From: Herbiconiux flava
Lineage (GTDB): Bacteria > Actinomycetota > Actinomycetes > Actinomycetales > Microbacteriaceae
Direction: 5' to 3'
DNA: 64,000 nt
Assembly (NCBI RefSeq): GCF_013409865.1
Contig: NZ_JACCBM010000001.1
Span: 3,776,395 to 3,840,394 of the forward strand
Both the position numbers and the translations under genes were made by a program. The stretch's first letter is position 1; each line of letters starts with the position of its first letter. Below are positions 20,285 through 29,025 of the stretch, in pieces. Under the pieces are notes generated by a model. The model saw nothing but the letters and a program-made list of their open reading frames with translations, had not been told where the DNA came from and ran no database searches.

Positions 20285-22090
20285 ATGACCCGCACCTCCT
20301 CCTCGAGCCCCCGTGGGCGCGGCTTCGGCCGTTCCCGCGGGGGCGCCGCCGACGACGGGCCCCGCGCCCGGTTCAGCCAGCTGCTGCCCTACCTGTTCGA
20401 GCACAAGAAGGTGCTCGGCGTCGTCGTGGTGCTGAGCATCGTGGGAGCGGCCGCGAGCCTCGCCCAGCCGCTGCTGGTGAGCCAGGTCATCACGGTCGTG
20501 CAGGAGGGCCGGGCCCTCGACATGCTGGTCTGGGCCCTGGTGGCCCTCGTCGTGGTCTCGGGCCTGATCAGCGGCTTCCAGCACTACCTGCTGCAGCGCA
20601 CCGGCACGAGCGTCGTGCTCTCGGCCCGCCGTCAGCTGGTGCACCGGATGCTCCGGCTGCCGATCAGCGAGTTCGACACCCGGCGCACGGGCGACCTCGT
20701 CTCCCGCGTCGGCTCCGACACCACGCTGCTCTACGCCGTCATCACGCAGGGCCTCGTCGACGCGATCGGCGGCTCGCTGATCTTCGTCGGCGCCCTGATC
20801 GCCATGCTGATCATCGACCCCGTGCTGCTCGGCCTCACGGTGCTCGTGATCGCCGTCTCGGTGGTCACCGTGGTCGCCATCTCGGGCAAGGTGCGGGTCG
20901 CCAGCCGCCGTCAGCAGGAGAAGGTGGGCGACCTCGCCGCGGCCGTCGAGCGATCGATCAGCGCCATCCGCACGGTGCGCGCCTCGAACGCCACCGAGCG
21001 CGAGACCGAGGCCGTCGAGGCGGATGCTCGGGGCGCCTGGGAGATGGGCGTCAAGGTCGCGAAGATCTCGGCCCTCGTGGTGCCGATCGCCGGCATCGCG
21101 CTGCAGGTGTCGCTGCTCGTCGTGCTCGGCGTCGGCGGCTTCCGCGTGGCCTCGGGAGCGATCACCATCGCGAGCCTGGTGTCGTTCATCCTGTTCCTGT
21201 TCATGATGATCATGCCGCTCGGCCAGGCCTTCGGCGCCATCAACTCGGTGAACCAGGCGCTCGGTGCGCTGGGCCGCATCCAGGAGGTCATCGACCTGCC
21301 GATCGAGGGCCAGGACGACGCGGCCCTCGCCGCGAAGGCCGCCCCCGGCTCGGCGAGCCCCGGTGCCCCGGCCATCGAGTTCGACGACGTGCACTTCGGC
21401 TACGGCGCCGACAGCGTGCTGCACGGCGTGAGCTTCGCGGCCCCGCGCGGCGGCCGCACGGCGATCGTCGGCCCCTCGGGCGCCGGCAAGTCGACCATGC
21501 TCGCCCTGATCGAGCGCTTCTACGACCCCACCGCCGGCGCCGTGCGCTTCGGCGGGGTCGACGTGCGCCGCCTCGACCGTGTCGAGCTGCGCTCGCAGAT
21601 CGGCTACGTCGAGCAGGACGCCCCGGTGCTCGCCGGCACCCTGCGCCAGAACCTGCTGCTCGCCACCCCCGACGCCACCGACGAGCAGTGCATCCGGGTG
21701 CTGCACGAGGTGAACCTCGGCGAGGTGCTCAACCGCTCGCCCGAGGGGCTCGACGCGGCCGTCGGCGAGGACGGCGTGATGCTCTCCGGCGGCGAGCGCC
21801 AGCGCCTGGCTATCGCCCGCGCCCTGCTCGCCGCTCCCCCGGTGCTGCTCCTGGACGAGTCGACCTCCTCGCTCGACGGCATGAACGAGCAGATGCTCCG
21901 CGAGGCCATCGACGCGGTCGCCGAGAACCGTACGCTGATCGTCATCGCGCACCGCCTCTCCACCGTCGTCGACTCCGACCAGATCGTCGTCGTCGACCAC
22001 GGCCGGGTCGTCGGGGTCGGCACCCACTCCGAGCTGGTGGCGTCGACACCGCTCTACCGCGAGCTCGCGAAGCACCAGCTGCTCGTCTGA
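20285..22090 (+). CDS. ABC exporter, fused permease and ATPase
   Basis: A 601-residue half-transporter that should work as a dimer. Six helices (about 35-310) form an ABC type-1 domain, followed by an ATPase with Walker A GPSGAGKST (396-404), Q-loop VEQDAPVLAG, signature LSGGERQR (about 500) and Walker B VLLLDEST. All catalytic motifs are intact, unlike regulatory half-exporters. The cargo (lipid, peptide or drug) is unknown. A strong bidirectional terminator follows. Confidence 0.88.
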   Translation: MTRTSSSSPRGRGFGRSRGGAADDGPRARFSQLLPYLFEHKKVLGVVVVLSIVGAAASLAQPLLVSQVITVVQEGRALDMLVWALVALVVVSGLISGFQHYLLQRTGTSVVLSARRQLVHRMLRLPISEFDTRRTGDLVSRVGSDTTLLYAVITQGLVDAIGGSLIFVGALIAMLIIDPVLLGLTVLVIAVSVVTVVAISGKVRVASRRQQEKVGDLAAAVERSISAIRTVRASNATERETEAVEADARGAWEMGVKVAKISALVVPIAGIALQVSLLVVLGVGGFRVASGAITIASLVSFILFLFMMIMPLGQAFGAINSVNQALGALGRIQEVIDLPIEGQDDAALAAKAAPGSASPGAPAIEFDDVHFGYGADSVLHGVSFAAPRGGRTAIVGPSGAGKSTMLALIERFYDPTAGAVRFGGVDVRRLDRVELRSQIGYVEQDAPVLAGTLRQNLLLATPDATDEQCIRVLHEVNLGEVLNRSPEGLDAAVGEDGVMLSGGERQRLAIARALLAAPPVLLLDESTSSLDGMNEQMLREAIDAVAENRTLIVIAHRLSTVVDSDQIVVVDHGRVVGVGTHSELVASTPLYRELAKHQLLV

Positions 22091-22109
22091 GCAGCAGGGC
22101 TGCAGACAC

Positions 22110-22148
22110 ACGGATGCCCGTGCCAGGAGTTCCGGCACGGGCATCCGT
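22110..22148. terminator. Bidirectional terminator with 15-bp perfect stem
   Basis: The arms at 22110-22124 and 22134-22148 are fully complementary around AGGAGTTCC, between two convergent genes. Each arm contains the over-represented word CGGATGC/GCATCCG. Confidence 0.85.
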
Positions 22149-22163
22149 CGTTCTCGCCCCGCG

Positions 22164-22955
22164 TCAACTCCGCGGGGTCGACCGGCGGATGAGCAGGAAC
22201 CCCACCACCGCAGACAGGGCCGTGACCAGGAGGCTCCAGGCCACCACCCCGCCGGCACCGGTCGCGGCGAACCAGGCGCCGACCGCGGGCCAGCTGTCGG
22301 TGAGCGTGATGAGCGCCGCGCCGCCGAGCAGCAGCAGGGTGAGGGCCGCGAAGAACACGAGCATCCCGTTCACACGCCAGCGCTGGTAGATCGTGGCGAC
22401 CACCGCGCCGACGAAGAAGCAGAACAGGAACGCCGCGAAGAACAGCCCGAACCGCTGATATAAGGTCGCGTCCTCACCGCCGAAGTAGAGCACGGTGAAC
22501 ATGCGCCCGCCGAGGCCCCAGCCGCCGGTCGCCTGCTCGATCACCGCGAACACCGTCATGAAGGCGCCGTAGAGCGCGGCGAGGCCCACGAAGGCGAGCG
22601 CCGAGCCGAGCCAGAAGTCACGGCGTGTGACGCTCATGCCGAGCGCGTAGGGGAAGACGAAGCCGACTGCCTGCGCCCCGATCACGACCGCGTAGACGAA
22701 GACGTAGAACGAGGCGCCGCTCCACTGCAGGCCGTCGAGCGCGTCGGCCCGGTCGACGGGATCGGTGACCGATCGAGCGATCAGCCACCAGATCACGATG
22801 TTCACCAGCAGGATGAAGACCAGGATCATCGCGGGGACGAGGAAGATCTGCACCCGGTTGACGACGTGGAGTCGGGCGATCGGGACGATGCGGCTGCCGC
22901 TGCCCGAGGGCTCGGCCGTCGGGGCGGGGCGGGTGGGGGTGTCGACGGTGCTCAT
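22164..22955 (-). CDS. Six-helix membrane protein, ABC transporter permease-like
   Basis: A 263-residue protein with a cytoplasmic N-terminus of about 35 residues and six predicted helices. There is no recognised sequence family beyond ABC-2-like membrane partners of YtrB-type ATPases. LVNIVIWWLIARSVTDP and PYALGMSVTRRDFWLGSAL resemble permeases of bacitracin or antibiotic-response exporters. The ATG overlaps the stop of the ATPase gene by 4 nt. It should be the membrane part of the operon-encoded transporter; that role is inferred from context. Confidence 0.75.
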   Translation of the reverse strand: MSTVDTPTRPAPTAEPSGSGSRIVPIARLHVVNRVQIFLVPAMILVFILLVNIVIWWLIARSVTDPVDRADALDGLQWSGASFYVFVYAVVIGAQAVGFVFPYALGMSVTRRDFWLGSALAFVGLAALYGAFMTVFAVIEQATGGWGLGGRMFTVLYFGGEDATLYQRFGLFFAAFLFCFFVGAVVATIYQRWRVNGMLVFFAALTLLLLGGAALITLTDSWPAVGAWFAATGAGGVVAWSLLVTALSAVVGFLLIRRSTPRS

Positions 22956-23848
22956 GCGCTCTGCTCGATTCCGGTCGTCTGGGCGGTGGCGCCGGTCTTC
23001 TGCACGACCAGCTGCTGGAGCGAGACGGGGCCGAGCTCGAGTCCGAGCTCGGCCGCCTCGCGGCGTTCGGCCGGGTCGAGCCGGCCGACGGTGACGGAGG
23101 CGAGACCTCCGAGAGAGTCCCGGTGCAGCACCTCGCGGCCGCCGACGAAGGAGTCGACCGCCGCCCGGGTGCCGACCACGGTGGTGGCCGAGCCGCGCAG
23201 CGACTCCGCGTCGTCGTCGAGCAGGATGCGGCCCTGGTCGATCACGATCACGTGCTCGAGCAGGTTCGCGACCTCGTCGATCAGGTGCGTCGAGAGCACG
23301 ACGGTGCGCGGATGCGCGGCGTAGTCCTCGAGGAGGCGGTCGTAGAAGATCTGCCGGGCCACCGCATCCAGCCCCAGGTAGGGCTCGTCGAAGAAGGTGA
23401 TCGGTGCGCGGCCGGCGAGGCCGACGATCACACCGACGGCGGAGAGCTGGCCGCGGGAGAGCTTCTTGATGCGGCGGTTCAGCGGCAGCCGGAAGTCGTC
23501 GATCAGGCGGGCCGCGAACTCGGCGTCCCAGTTCGGGAAGAACCACGGTGCCGTGGCGAAGACGTGCTTCGGCTTGAAGTCGTCGGGGTACTTCTGGCTC
23601 TCCTTGATGAAGCTGAGCCGCTGCAGCACGCCGGCGTTCTCGACCGGCGACTCCCCGAAGACGCGGATGGTGCCGCGGGTCGCGAACTCCTGGCCCGTCA
23701 GCAGCTGCATCAGCGTGGTCTTGCCGGCTCCGTTGCGGCCGAGCAGGCCGGTGATCGTGTTCTCCTCGATCGAGAAGCTCACGTCGTCGACGGCGTCGAC
23801 GGTGCGGTAGTGCTTGCTGAGGCCCACGGCCTCGATGACGGCGGTCAT
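22952..23848 (-). CDS. ABC transporter ATP-binding protein (YtrB-like)
   Basis: A 298-residue ATPase with Walker A GRNGAGKTT, signature variant LSRGQLSAVG, Walker B ITFFDEPYLGLD and H-loop STHLID. The residues after about 215 form an extra C-terminal domain. It sits between a YtrA-type regulator and a membrane protein with 4-nt overlaps on both sides, the same plan as Bacillus ytrAB. It probably energises export or detoxification of a cell-envelope-active compound (inference from family). Confidence 0.88.
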   Translation of the reverse strand: MTAVIEAVGLSKHYRTVDAVDDVSFSIEENTITGLLGRNGAGKTTLMQLLTGQEFATRGTIRVFGESPVENAGVLQRLSFIKESQKYPDDFKPKHVFATAPWFFPNWDAEFAARLIDDFRLPLNRRIKKLSRGQLSAVGVIVGLAGRAPITFFDEPYLGLDAVARQIFYDRLLEDYAAHPRTVVLSTHLIDEVANLLEHVIVIDQGRILLDDDAESLRGSATTVVGTRAAVDSFVGGREVLHRDSLGGLASVTVGRLDPAERREAAELGLELGPVSLQQLVVQKTGATAQTTGIEQSA

Positions 23849-24201
23849 GCGCCGCTCCCCTCTGCGATCATCTGCACGAGCTGCTCGCCGGTGATGCCGA
23901 GCTTCTCGGCCTCGGCGACGAGCGGTCGCACGTACTCGTTCTGGAACTGATTGCGGCGATCGGCCAGCAGCCGGTCACGGGCCCCTTGGGCGACGAACAT
24001 CCCGATTCCCCTCTTCTTGTACAGGATCCCCTTGTCGACCAGGAGGTTCACTCCCTTGCCCGCCGTCGCCGGATTGATCCGGTGGAAGGCGCCGAACTCG
24101 TTGGTCGACGGAACCTGGGACTCCTCGGGCAGGGCACCGGAGACGACGTCGTTCTCGATCAGCTCCGCGATCTGCACGAAGATCGGCCGAGAGTCATCCA
24201 C
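23845..24201 (-). CDS. GntR-family regulator, YtrA type
   Basis: A 118-residue DNA-binding repressor: winged helix (residues about 1-70, PIFVQIAELIENDVVSG...) plus a short dimerisation helix pair with no ligand domain. The GTG at 24201 is preferred over the longer ATG at 24225: it gives the usual YtrA N-terminus, has GAGGA 9 nt upstream, and leaves the palindromic operator outside the gene. It probably represses its own operon. It overlaps the ATPase gene by 4 nt. Confidence 0.85.
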   Translation of the reverse strand: MDDSRPIFVQIAELIENDVVSGALPEESQVPSTNEFGAFHRINPATAGKGVNLLVDKGILYKKRGIGMFVAQGARDRLLADRRNQFQNEYVRPLVAEAEKLGITGEQLVQMIAEGSGA

Positions 24202-24215
24202 GGCCGTTCTTCCTC

Positions 24216-24245
24216 GTTGGTTCATTACTCATGTAACTAACCAAC
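24216..24245. promoter_or_regulatory. 30-bp palindromic operator of the YtrA-type operon
   Basis: Outer arms GTTGGTT (24216-24222) and AACCAAC (24239-24245) enclose inner arms TTAC and GTAA, all symmetric about one centre. It sits over the -10 and start-site region, the expected place for an autorepressor. Confidence 0.7.
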
Positions 24246-24267
24246 CAGGTACCGCTCTCGGTGTCAA
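24239..24267 (-). promoter_or_regulatory. Promoter of the YtrA-type operon
   Basis: A consensus -35 TTGACA (minus strand, 24262-24267) is spaced 17 bp from TTGGTT (24239-24244), which is also an arm of the operator. Confidence 0.55.
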
Positions 24268-24284
24268 GGGGTTGGGGCATTAGA

Positions 24285-24312
24285 AAGGCCCGGTTCTTTC
24301 GAACCGGGCCTT
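24285..24312 (-). terminator. Terminator of the gab operon
   Basis: AAGGCCCGGTTC pairs perfectly with GAACCGGGCCTT around TTTC, 23 nt after the gabD stop, followed on the minus strand by TTCTAATG. Confidence 0.85.
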
Positions 24313-24334
24313 CGTCGTCTCGTGGGTGCTGGGG

Positions 24335-25795
24335 TCAGCTGTTCGGGATGAGCGTGTACTTCGGCGCGAGGTACTCGTGGATGCCCTCGAGCCCGCCCTC
24401 GCGACCGAGGCCCGACTGCTTGACGCCGCCGAAGGGGGCGGCGGCGTTGGAGAGCACGCCGACGTTCAGGCCCATCATGCCGGTGTCGAGCTTGTCGATC
24501 ATCCGCTGGCCGCGCGCGAGGCTCTCGGTGAAGACGTACGAGACGAGGCCGTACTCGGTGTCGTTCGCGAGGCGCACCGCCTCGTCCTCGTCGTCGAACT
24601 CGATCACGCTGACGACCGGGCCGAAGATCTCCTCGCGCAGGATCTCGCTGTCGAGCGGCACCTTCGTGACGACCGTGGGCTCGTAGAAGCTGCCGGGGCC
24701 GTCGACGCGGTGGCCTCCGGCGACGAGGGTGGCACCGCGCCCGACGGCGTCCTGCACCAGCTCGTCGGCCTTGTCGACCGCCTTGTCGTCGATCAGCGGG
24801 CCGATGCCGACGCCCTCCTCGGTGCCGCGGCCGATGCGCAGGGCGCCGACCTTCTCGCTCATCTTGCGGGCGAACTCCGCGGCGACGCTGGAGTGCACGA
24901 TGAAGCGGTTCGCGGCGGTGCAGGCCTGGCCGATGTTGCGGAACTTCGCCGCCATCGCGCCGTCGACCGCCTTGTCGAGGTCGGCGTCGCCGAAGATCAC
25001 GAACGGGGCGTTGCCGCCGAGCTCCATCGAGGTGCGCAGCACGTTCTCGGAGGCCTGCTTCATCAGCGTGCGGCCCACCGGGGTCGAGCCGGTGAAGCTG
25101 AGCTTGCGCAGGCGCGGGTCGGCGATGATCGGCTCGGAGACGGCGCTCGATCGCGTGGTGGTGACGACGTTGAGCACGCCGCCGGGGAGACCGGCCTCCT
25201 CGAGCAGGCGGGCCACGTAGAGGGTGGTCAGCGGCGTGAGGGCCGCGGGCTTGACCACGACGGTGCAGCCGGCCGCGAGCGCGGGCGCGATCTTGCGGGT
25301 GGCCATCGCGAGCGGGAAGTTCCAGGGCGTGATCAGGTAGCAGGGGCCGACCGGGCGCTGCGAGACGATCATCTGACCGGTGCCCTCGGGGTTCGAGCCG
25401 TAGCGGCCCGTGATTCGCACGGCCTCCTCGCTGAACCAGCGCAGGAACTCTCCACCGTAGGCGACCTCGCCCTTCGCCTCGGCGAGCGGCTTGCCCATCT
25501 CGAGCGTCATCAGCAGGGCCACGTCGTCCTTGCGCTGCTGCAGCAGGTCGAAGGCTCCGCGGAGGATCTCGCCACGCTGGCGGGGGGCGGTGGCCGCCCA
25601 CTCGTCGGCGATCGCGACGGCCGCGTCGAGGGCGGCGATGCCGTCTTCGGGGGTGGCGTCGGCGATCGTCTTGATGACCTTGCCGGTGGCCGGGTCGTTG
25701 ACGTCGAGCGTGGCGCCGGTGCTGCCGGCCACCCAGTGGCCGCCGATGAAGAGGCGGTCGGGCACTCCGGCGAGGAGTTCGTTCTCGTTGGTCAC
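24335..25795 (-). CDS. gabD: Succinate-semialdehyde dehydrogenase
   Basis: A 486-residue aldehyde dehydrogenase that oxidises succinic semialdehyde to succinate, the second step of GABA catabolism. It shows the cofactor segment YLITPWNFPLAMATRK, SFTGSTPVGR, the catalytic Glu in SMELGGNAPFV, the catalytic Cys in NIGQACTAANRF and EEIFGPVV. The GTG start follows GGGAG. It lies 122 nt after gabT; together they convert GABA to succinate, which can feed the complex II encoded near 5-8 kb. Confidence 0.93.
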   Translation of the reverse strand: MTNENELLAGVPDRLFIGGHWVAGSTGATLDVNDPATGKVIKTIADATPEDGIAALDAAVAIADEWAATAPRQRGEILRGAFDLLQQRKDDVALLMTLEMGKPLAEAKGEVAYGGEFLRWFSEEAVRITGRYGSNPEGTGQMIVSQRPVGPCYLITPWNFPLAMATRKIAPALAAGCTVVVKPAALTPLTTLYVARLLEEAGLPGGVLNVVTTTRSSAVSEPIIADPRLRKLSFTGSTPVGRTLMKQASENVLRTSMELGGNAPFVIFGDADLDKAVDGAMAAKFRNIGQACTAANRFIVHSSVAAEFARKMSEKVGALRIGRGTEEGVGIGPLIDDKAVDKADELVQDAVGRGATLVAGGHRVDGPGSFYEPTVVTKVPLDSEILREEIFGPVVSVIEFDDEDEAVRLANDTEYGLVSYVFTESLARGQRMIDKLDTGMMGLNVGVLSNAAAPFGGVKQSGLGREGGLEGIHEYLAPKYTLIPNS

Positions 25796-25917
25796 TGGTG
25801 GTCTCCCTCTGTGTTCGTCGTGTACATCATGCTCTCGGTGGGCGGGGTTCGCCCGGGTGTGGTGGTCGTGGTCGGCGGGGCGCGGGGCGGCCGGATGCGC
25901 GTGCGGCGCTGTCGGCG

Positions 25918-27303
25918 TCAGCTGGCGGTCTCCGCCAGGGCCGTCGCCACCACGTCGAGGCCGTCGGCGATCAGCGCGTCGTCGATGGTCAACGGGGGCA
26001 GGAAGCGGATGACGTTGCCGAAGGTGCCGCAGGTGAGCAGCACCACTCCGGCCGCGTGGGCCTTCGCGGCGACGGCGGCCGTGAGCGCGGCGTCGGGGTC
26101 GCCGGTGGTGGGGTCGACCAGTTCGAGGGCCACCATGGCGCCGCGGCCGCGGATGTCGCCGACCCGCGCATCCGCTCTCTTCAGCTCGGTCAGTCGCGCG
26201 AGGAACTGCTCGCCGATGGCGCGGGCGCGTTCGACGAGGCCGTCCTCCTCGAAGCTGCGGATGGTCGCGATCGCCGCCGCGCAGGCGATGGGGTTGCCAC
26301 CGTAGGTGCCGCCGAGGCCGCCGGCGTGGGCGGAGTCCATGATCTCGGCGCGGCCGGTGACCGCGCTGAGCGGCAGGCCGCCGGCGATGCCCTTCGCGGT
26401 GACGATCAGGTCGGGCTCGAGGCCCTCGTGCTCGCAGGCGAAGAAGTCGCCGGTGCGGGCGAAGCCGGTCTGCACCTCGTCGGCGATGAAGACGACGCCG
26501 TTCTCGCGCGCCCAGGCGAGCAGGGTCGGCAGGAAGCCCTCGGCCGGGACGACGAAGCCGCCCTCGCCCTGGATCGGCTCGATGATGAGCGCGGCGAGGT
26601 TCGCGGCGCCGATCTGCTTCTCGATCTGCACGATGGCGCGGCGGGCGGCTGCAGCGCCGTCGTTCGCCTGCGCCTCGCCCAACAGCTGCGCATCCCGGTA
26701 GGGGTAGGACATCGGCGCCCGGTAGACCTCGGGGGCGAACGGCCCGAAGCCGCTCTTGTAGGGCATCGACTTGGCGGTCAGCGCCATGGTGAGGTTGGTG
26801 CGGCCGTGGTAGCCGTGGTCGAAGGCCACGACGGCCTGCTTGCCGGTGAAGTGCCGGGCGATCTTCACGGCGTTCTCGACGGCCTCGGCACCGGAGTTGA
26901 ACAGGGCGGTGCGCTTGTCGAAGTCGCCCGGGGTGAGGCGGTTGAGCGCCTCGGCCACCTCGACGTAGCCCTCGTAGCCGGTGATCGTGAAGCAGGTGTG
27001 GGTGAACTGCGCGACCTGGGCGGTGACGGCGTCCACCACCGCGGGGGCGCTGTTGCCGACGCCGGTGACGGCGATGCCCGAGCCGAAGTCGATCAGGGTG
27101 TTGCCGTCGACGTCGCGCAGCACTCCCCCGCCGGCGGCCTCGACGAAGATCGGCAGGGTGAGGCCGACGCCTTTCGGCACGGCCGCCGACTTGCGGGCGA
27201 GCAGCTGCTGCGAGCGCGGGCCGGGGATGGCGGTGACGAGTTCGCGCTGCTGTCGAAGGGCGGGGCCGCCGCGGACGGTCTCGGGTTCGGCGGTGACGGT
27301 CAT
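25918..27303 (-). CDS. gabT: 4-aminobutyrate aminotransferase
   Basis: A 461-residue class III PLP aminotransferase that moves the GABA amino group to 2-oxoglutarate. Landmarks are FNSGAEAVENAVKIAR, FDHGYHGRTNLTMALT, FIADEVQTGFARTG (PLP-stacking Asp) and the Schiff-base lysine in VTAKGIAGGLPLSA. GAGAGGA precedes the ATG. A -10-like TAGCGT at 27331-27336 points to a short leader. It is divergent from a PucR-type gene, which very probably regulates it. Confidence 0.94.
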   Translation of the reverse strand: MTVTAEPETVRGGPALRQQRELVTAIPGPRSQQLLARKSAAVPKGVGLTLPIFVEAAGGGVLRDVDGNTLIDFGSGIAVTGVGNSAPAVVDAVTAQVAQFTHTCFTITGYEGYVEVAEALNRLTPGDFDKRTALFNSGAEAVENAVKIARHFTGKQAVVAFDHGYHGRTNLTMALTAKSMPYKSGFGPFAPEVYRAPMSYPYRDAQLLGEAQANDGAAAARRAIVQIEKQIGAANLAALIIEPIQGEGGFVVPAEGFLPTLLAWARENGVVFIADEVQTGFARTGDFFACEHEGLEPDLIVTAKGIAGGLPLSAVTGRAEIMDSAHAGGLGGTYGGNPIACAAAIATIRSFEEDGLVERARAIGEQFLARLTELKRADARVGDIRGRGAMVALELVDPTTGDPDAALTAAVAAKAHAAGVVLLTCGTFGNVIRFLPPLTIDDALIADGLDVVATALAETAS

Positions 27304-27330
27304 GGCGGGTCCTCTCGACGGCGTGATCCG

Positions 27331-27336
27331 ACGCTA
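27331..27336 (-). promoter_or_regulatory. -10 box of gabT
   Basis: TAGCGT on the minus strand lies 27 nt before the gabT ATG, with GAGAGGA in the short leader. The whole gabT-gabR gap is 114 bp, so any GabR site must lie here. I see only weak GGCAC/GTGCC arms at 27371-27394. Confidence 0.4.
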
Positions 27337-27405
27337 ATCCTCGGGGGGCGGATGCGCGGCTGCCGTTCTGGCACGCGTGGCCTGCTGATGTGCCGGAGTG
27401 GCGGC

Positions 27406-27411
27406 TACACT
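27406..27411 (+). promoter_or_regulatory. -10 box for leaderless gabR
   Basis: TACACT is followed by 6 nt and the ATG at 27418. There is no ribosome site. Confidence 0.55.
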
Positions 27412-27417
27412 GTCGGC

Positions 27418-29025
27418 ATGGCGACCTTCCTCCACGAGATCGTGGCGTTGCCGGAGCTCGGGCTGACGCTGCTCGTGCCTACCGCCGGACCACCTCGGGT
27501 GGGGGCGACGGTGGCCGACGACGGCTCGGCGCCGCGCGCGATCGAGTGGGCCCACGGGTCGGATCTCGACGACCCCACGCCGTTCCTCTCGCCCGGCCAT
27601 CTGCTGCTGACGACAGGCCGGCAGTTCGACGGCTACGACGCGGCCGACTACCGCCGGTACGTCGGCCGGCTGGTCGAGGCGGGCGTCGTGGGGCTGGGGT
27701 TCGGCACCGAGGTGGTGCGCGCCGGCACCCCGCCCGAGCTCGTCGCCGCGTGCACGACGGCGGGGCTGCCGCTGGTGGAGATCCCGTACCGCACGCCGTT
27801 CATCGCCGTCGCCCGGGCGATCGCCGACCGCGAGGCGGCGGCGGCCCGCGAACGTGTGGAGTGGGCGCTCGCGGCGCAGGACGCCCTCACCCGCGCGGTG
27901 GGCCGCGGCGGCCTGAGCGCGGCGGTCGCGGCGGCGGCCGAGGCCCTCACGGCCGAGATCTGGGTCTTCGACGCCGACGCCGGCGTGCTGGAGCACGCGG
28001 GCCGTGCAGCTCGAGAAGCCGACGCCGGGCGGTCGGCGGCGGAGGTCGCCGCCGAGGTGCTGGGGCGGGGGCGCCGGGCGCGCATCCGGGAGCCGTTCGG
28101 GGAGGGGACGCTGCTCGTTCAGACCCTGGGGGCGTCGGGGCGGCACCCCGGGGCCGTCGCCGTGGCCCGGGGCGAGCAGCTCGACGCGCCCGCCGAGTCG
28201 GTGGTCAGCACGCTCGCCGCGCTGGCCGAGCTCGCGCTCGAGCACGCCGACGACCTGCGGACGGGGCACCGCTCCATCCTCCAGCAGCTGTTCGAGCTCC
28301 TGAGGGAGGGCCGCTTCGACGCCGTGCGCCGGGCGGCCGAGGTGCTGGGGATCGAGTTGCCGTCCGAACCGCTCACCGTCGTCGCCGTGCCGCTCACCTC
28401 CCTGACGCCGGCGTTCCGCGACCGCCTCGAACGCCGCAGCTCCCCGGCTCGCGCGCGCTTCGCGGTGGCGCGTGGCGCGCACCTGATCGTCCTGGTCGAC
28501 GCCGAGACGGCGACGACCGAGCGCCGGATGCTCGACGAGACCCGCGTGCCCGCCGGCGCCTCGGCGCCCGGCGGCTGGGACGAGCTCGACGGCCTCGTCG
28601 CCCAGTCCCTGCGCGCCCTCGACCGCGCGGCACCCGGACGCTCGGTCGGCTTCGACGAGCTCACGGGCGACGGCCTGCTCGGACTCCTCGGGGCGGGGTC
28701 GGCCCCGGGCACCGCGACGGCCCGCGAGCTCGCGCGAGCGCGCCTCGCACCGCTCCGCCGCACCGCCGAGGGCCGCGAGCAGCTCCACGCCGCCGACGTC
28801 TGGCTGCGGCACAACGGCCACTGGGACCCGGCCGCCCGCGAGCTCGGCCTGCACCGCCACAGCCTGCGCCTGCGCATCGAGACGCTCGGCGCGACCCTCG
28901 GCCTCGCGCTCGACACCTTCCCCGCGCGCGCCGAGCTCTGGGCACTGCTCGCCGCCTCGGGCAGCTCGTCCGCGACGGCGCCGCCGCGCATCCGCCCCGC
29001 TACTTCGCGACGTGAGCCGACGTGA
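27418..29025 (+). CDS. PucR-family transcriptional regulator (GabR-like)
   Basis: A 535-residue regulator with the N-terminal PucR domain (about 1-130, PELGLTLLVPTAG..., LLLTTGRQF), a middle region and a C-terminal PucR-type helix-turn-helix (about 470-520, ADVWLRHNGHWDPAARELGLH, HSLRLRIETL). A PucR-type protein, GabR, activates gab genes in Corynebacterium glutamicum (established knowledge). Its divergent position next to gabT makes the same role likely. Its 3' end overlaps the convergent nicotinamidase gene by 26 nt. Confidence 0.85.
   Translation: MATFLHEIVALPELGLTLLVPTAGPPRVGATVADDGSAPRAIEWAHGSDLDDPTPFLSPGHLLLTTGRQFDGYDAADYRRYVGRLVEAGVVGLGFGTEVVRAGTPPELVAACTTAGLPLVEIPYRTPFIAVARAIADREAAAARERVEWALAAQDALTRAVGRGGLSAAVAAAAEALTAEIWVFDADAGVLEHAGRAAREADAGRSAAEVAAEVLGRGRRARIREPFGEGTLLVQTLGASGRHPGAVAVARGEQLDAPAESVVSTLAALAELALEHADDLRTGHRSILQQLFELLREGRFDAVRRAAEVLGIELPSEPLTVVAVPLTSLTPAFRDRLERRSSPARARFAVARGAHLIVLVDAETATTERRMLDETRVPAGASAPGGWDELDGLVAQSLRALDRAAPGRSVGFDELTGDGLLGLLGAGSAPGTATARELARARLAPLRRTAEGREQLHAADVWLRHNGHWDPAARELGLHRHSLRLRIETLGATLGLALDTFPARAELWALLAASGSSSATAPPRIRPATSRREPT

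Noticed and set aside
24202..24225. ATG 24225 as start of the GntR regulator
   Set aside because: It lies inside the palindromic operator, has no ribosome site, and adds residues not expected in YtrA proteins.
25798..29025. 1075-codon open frame reading into the PucR gene
   Set aside because: Only the part after 27418 has coding character; the rest is antisense to gabT. The promoter and family N-terminus place the start at 27418.
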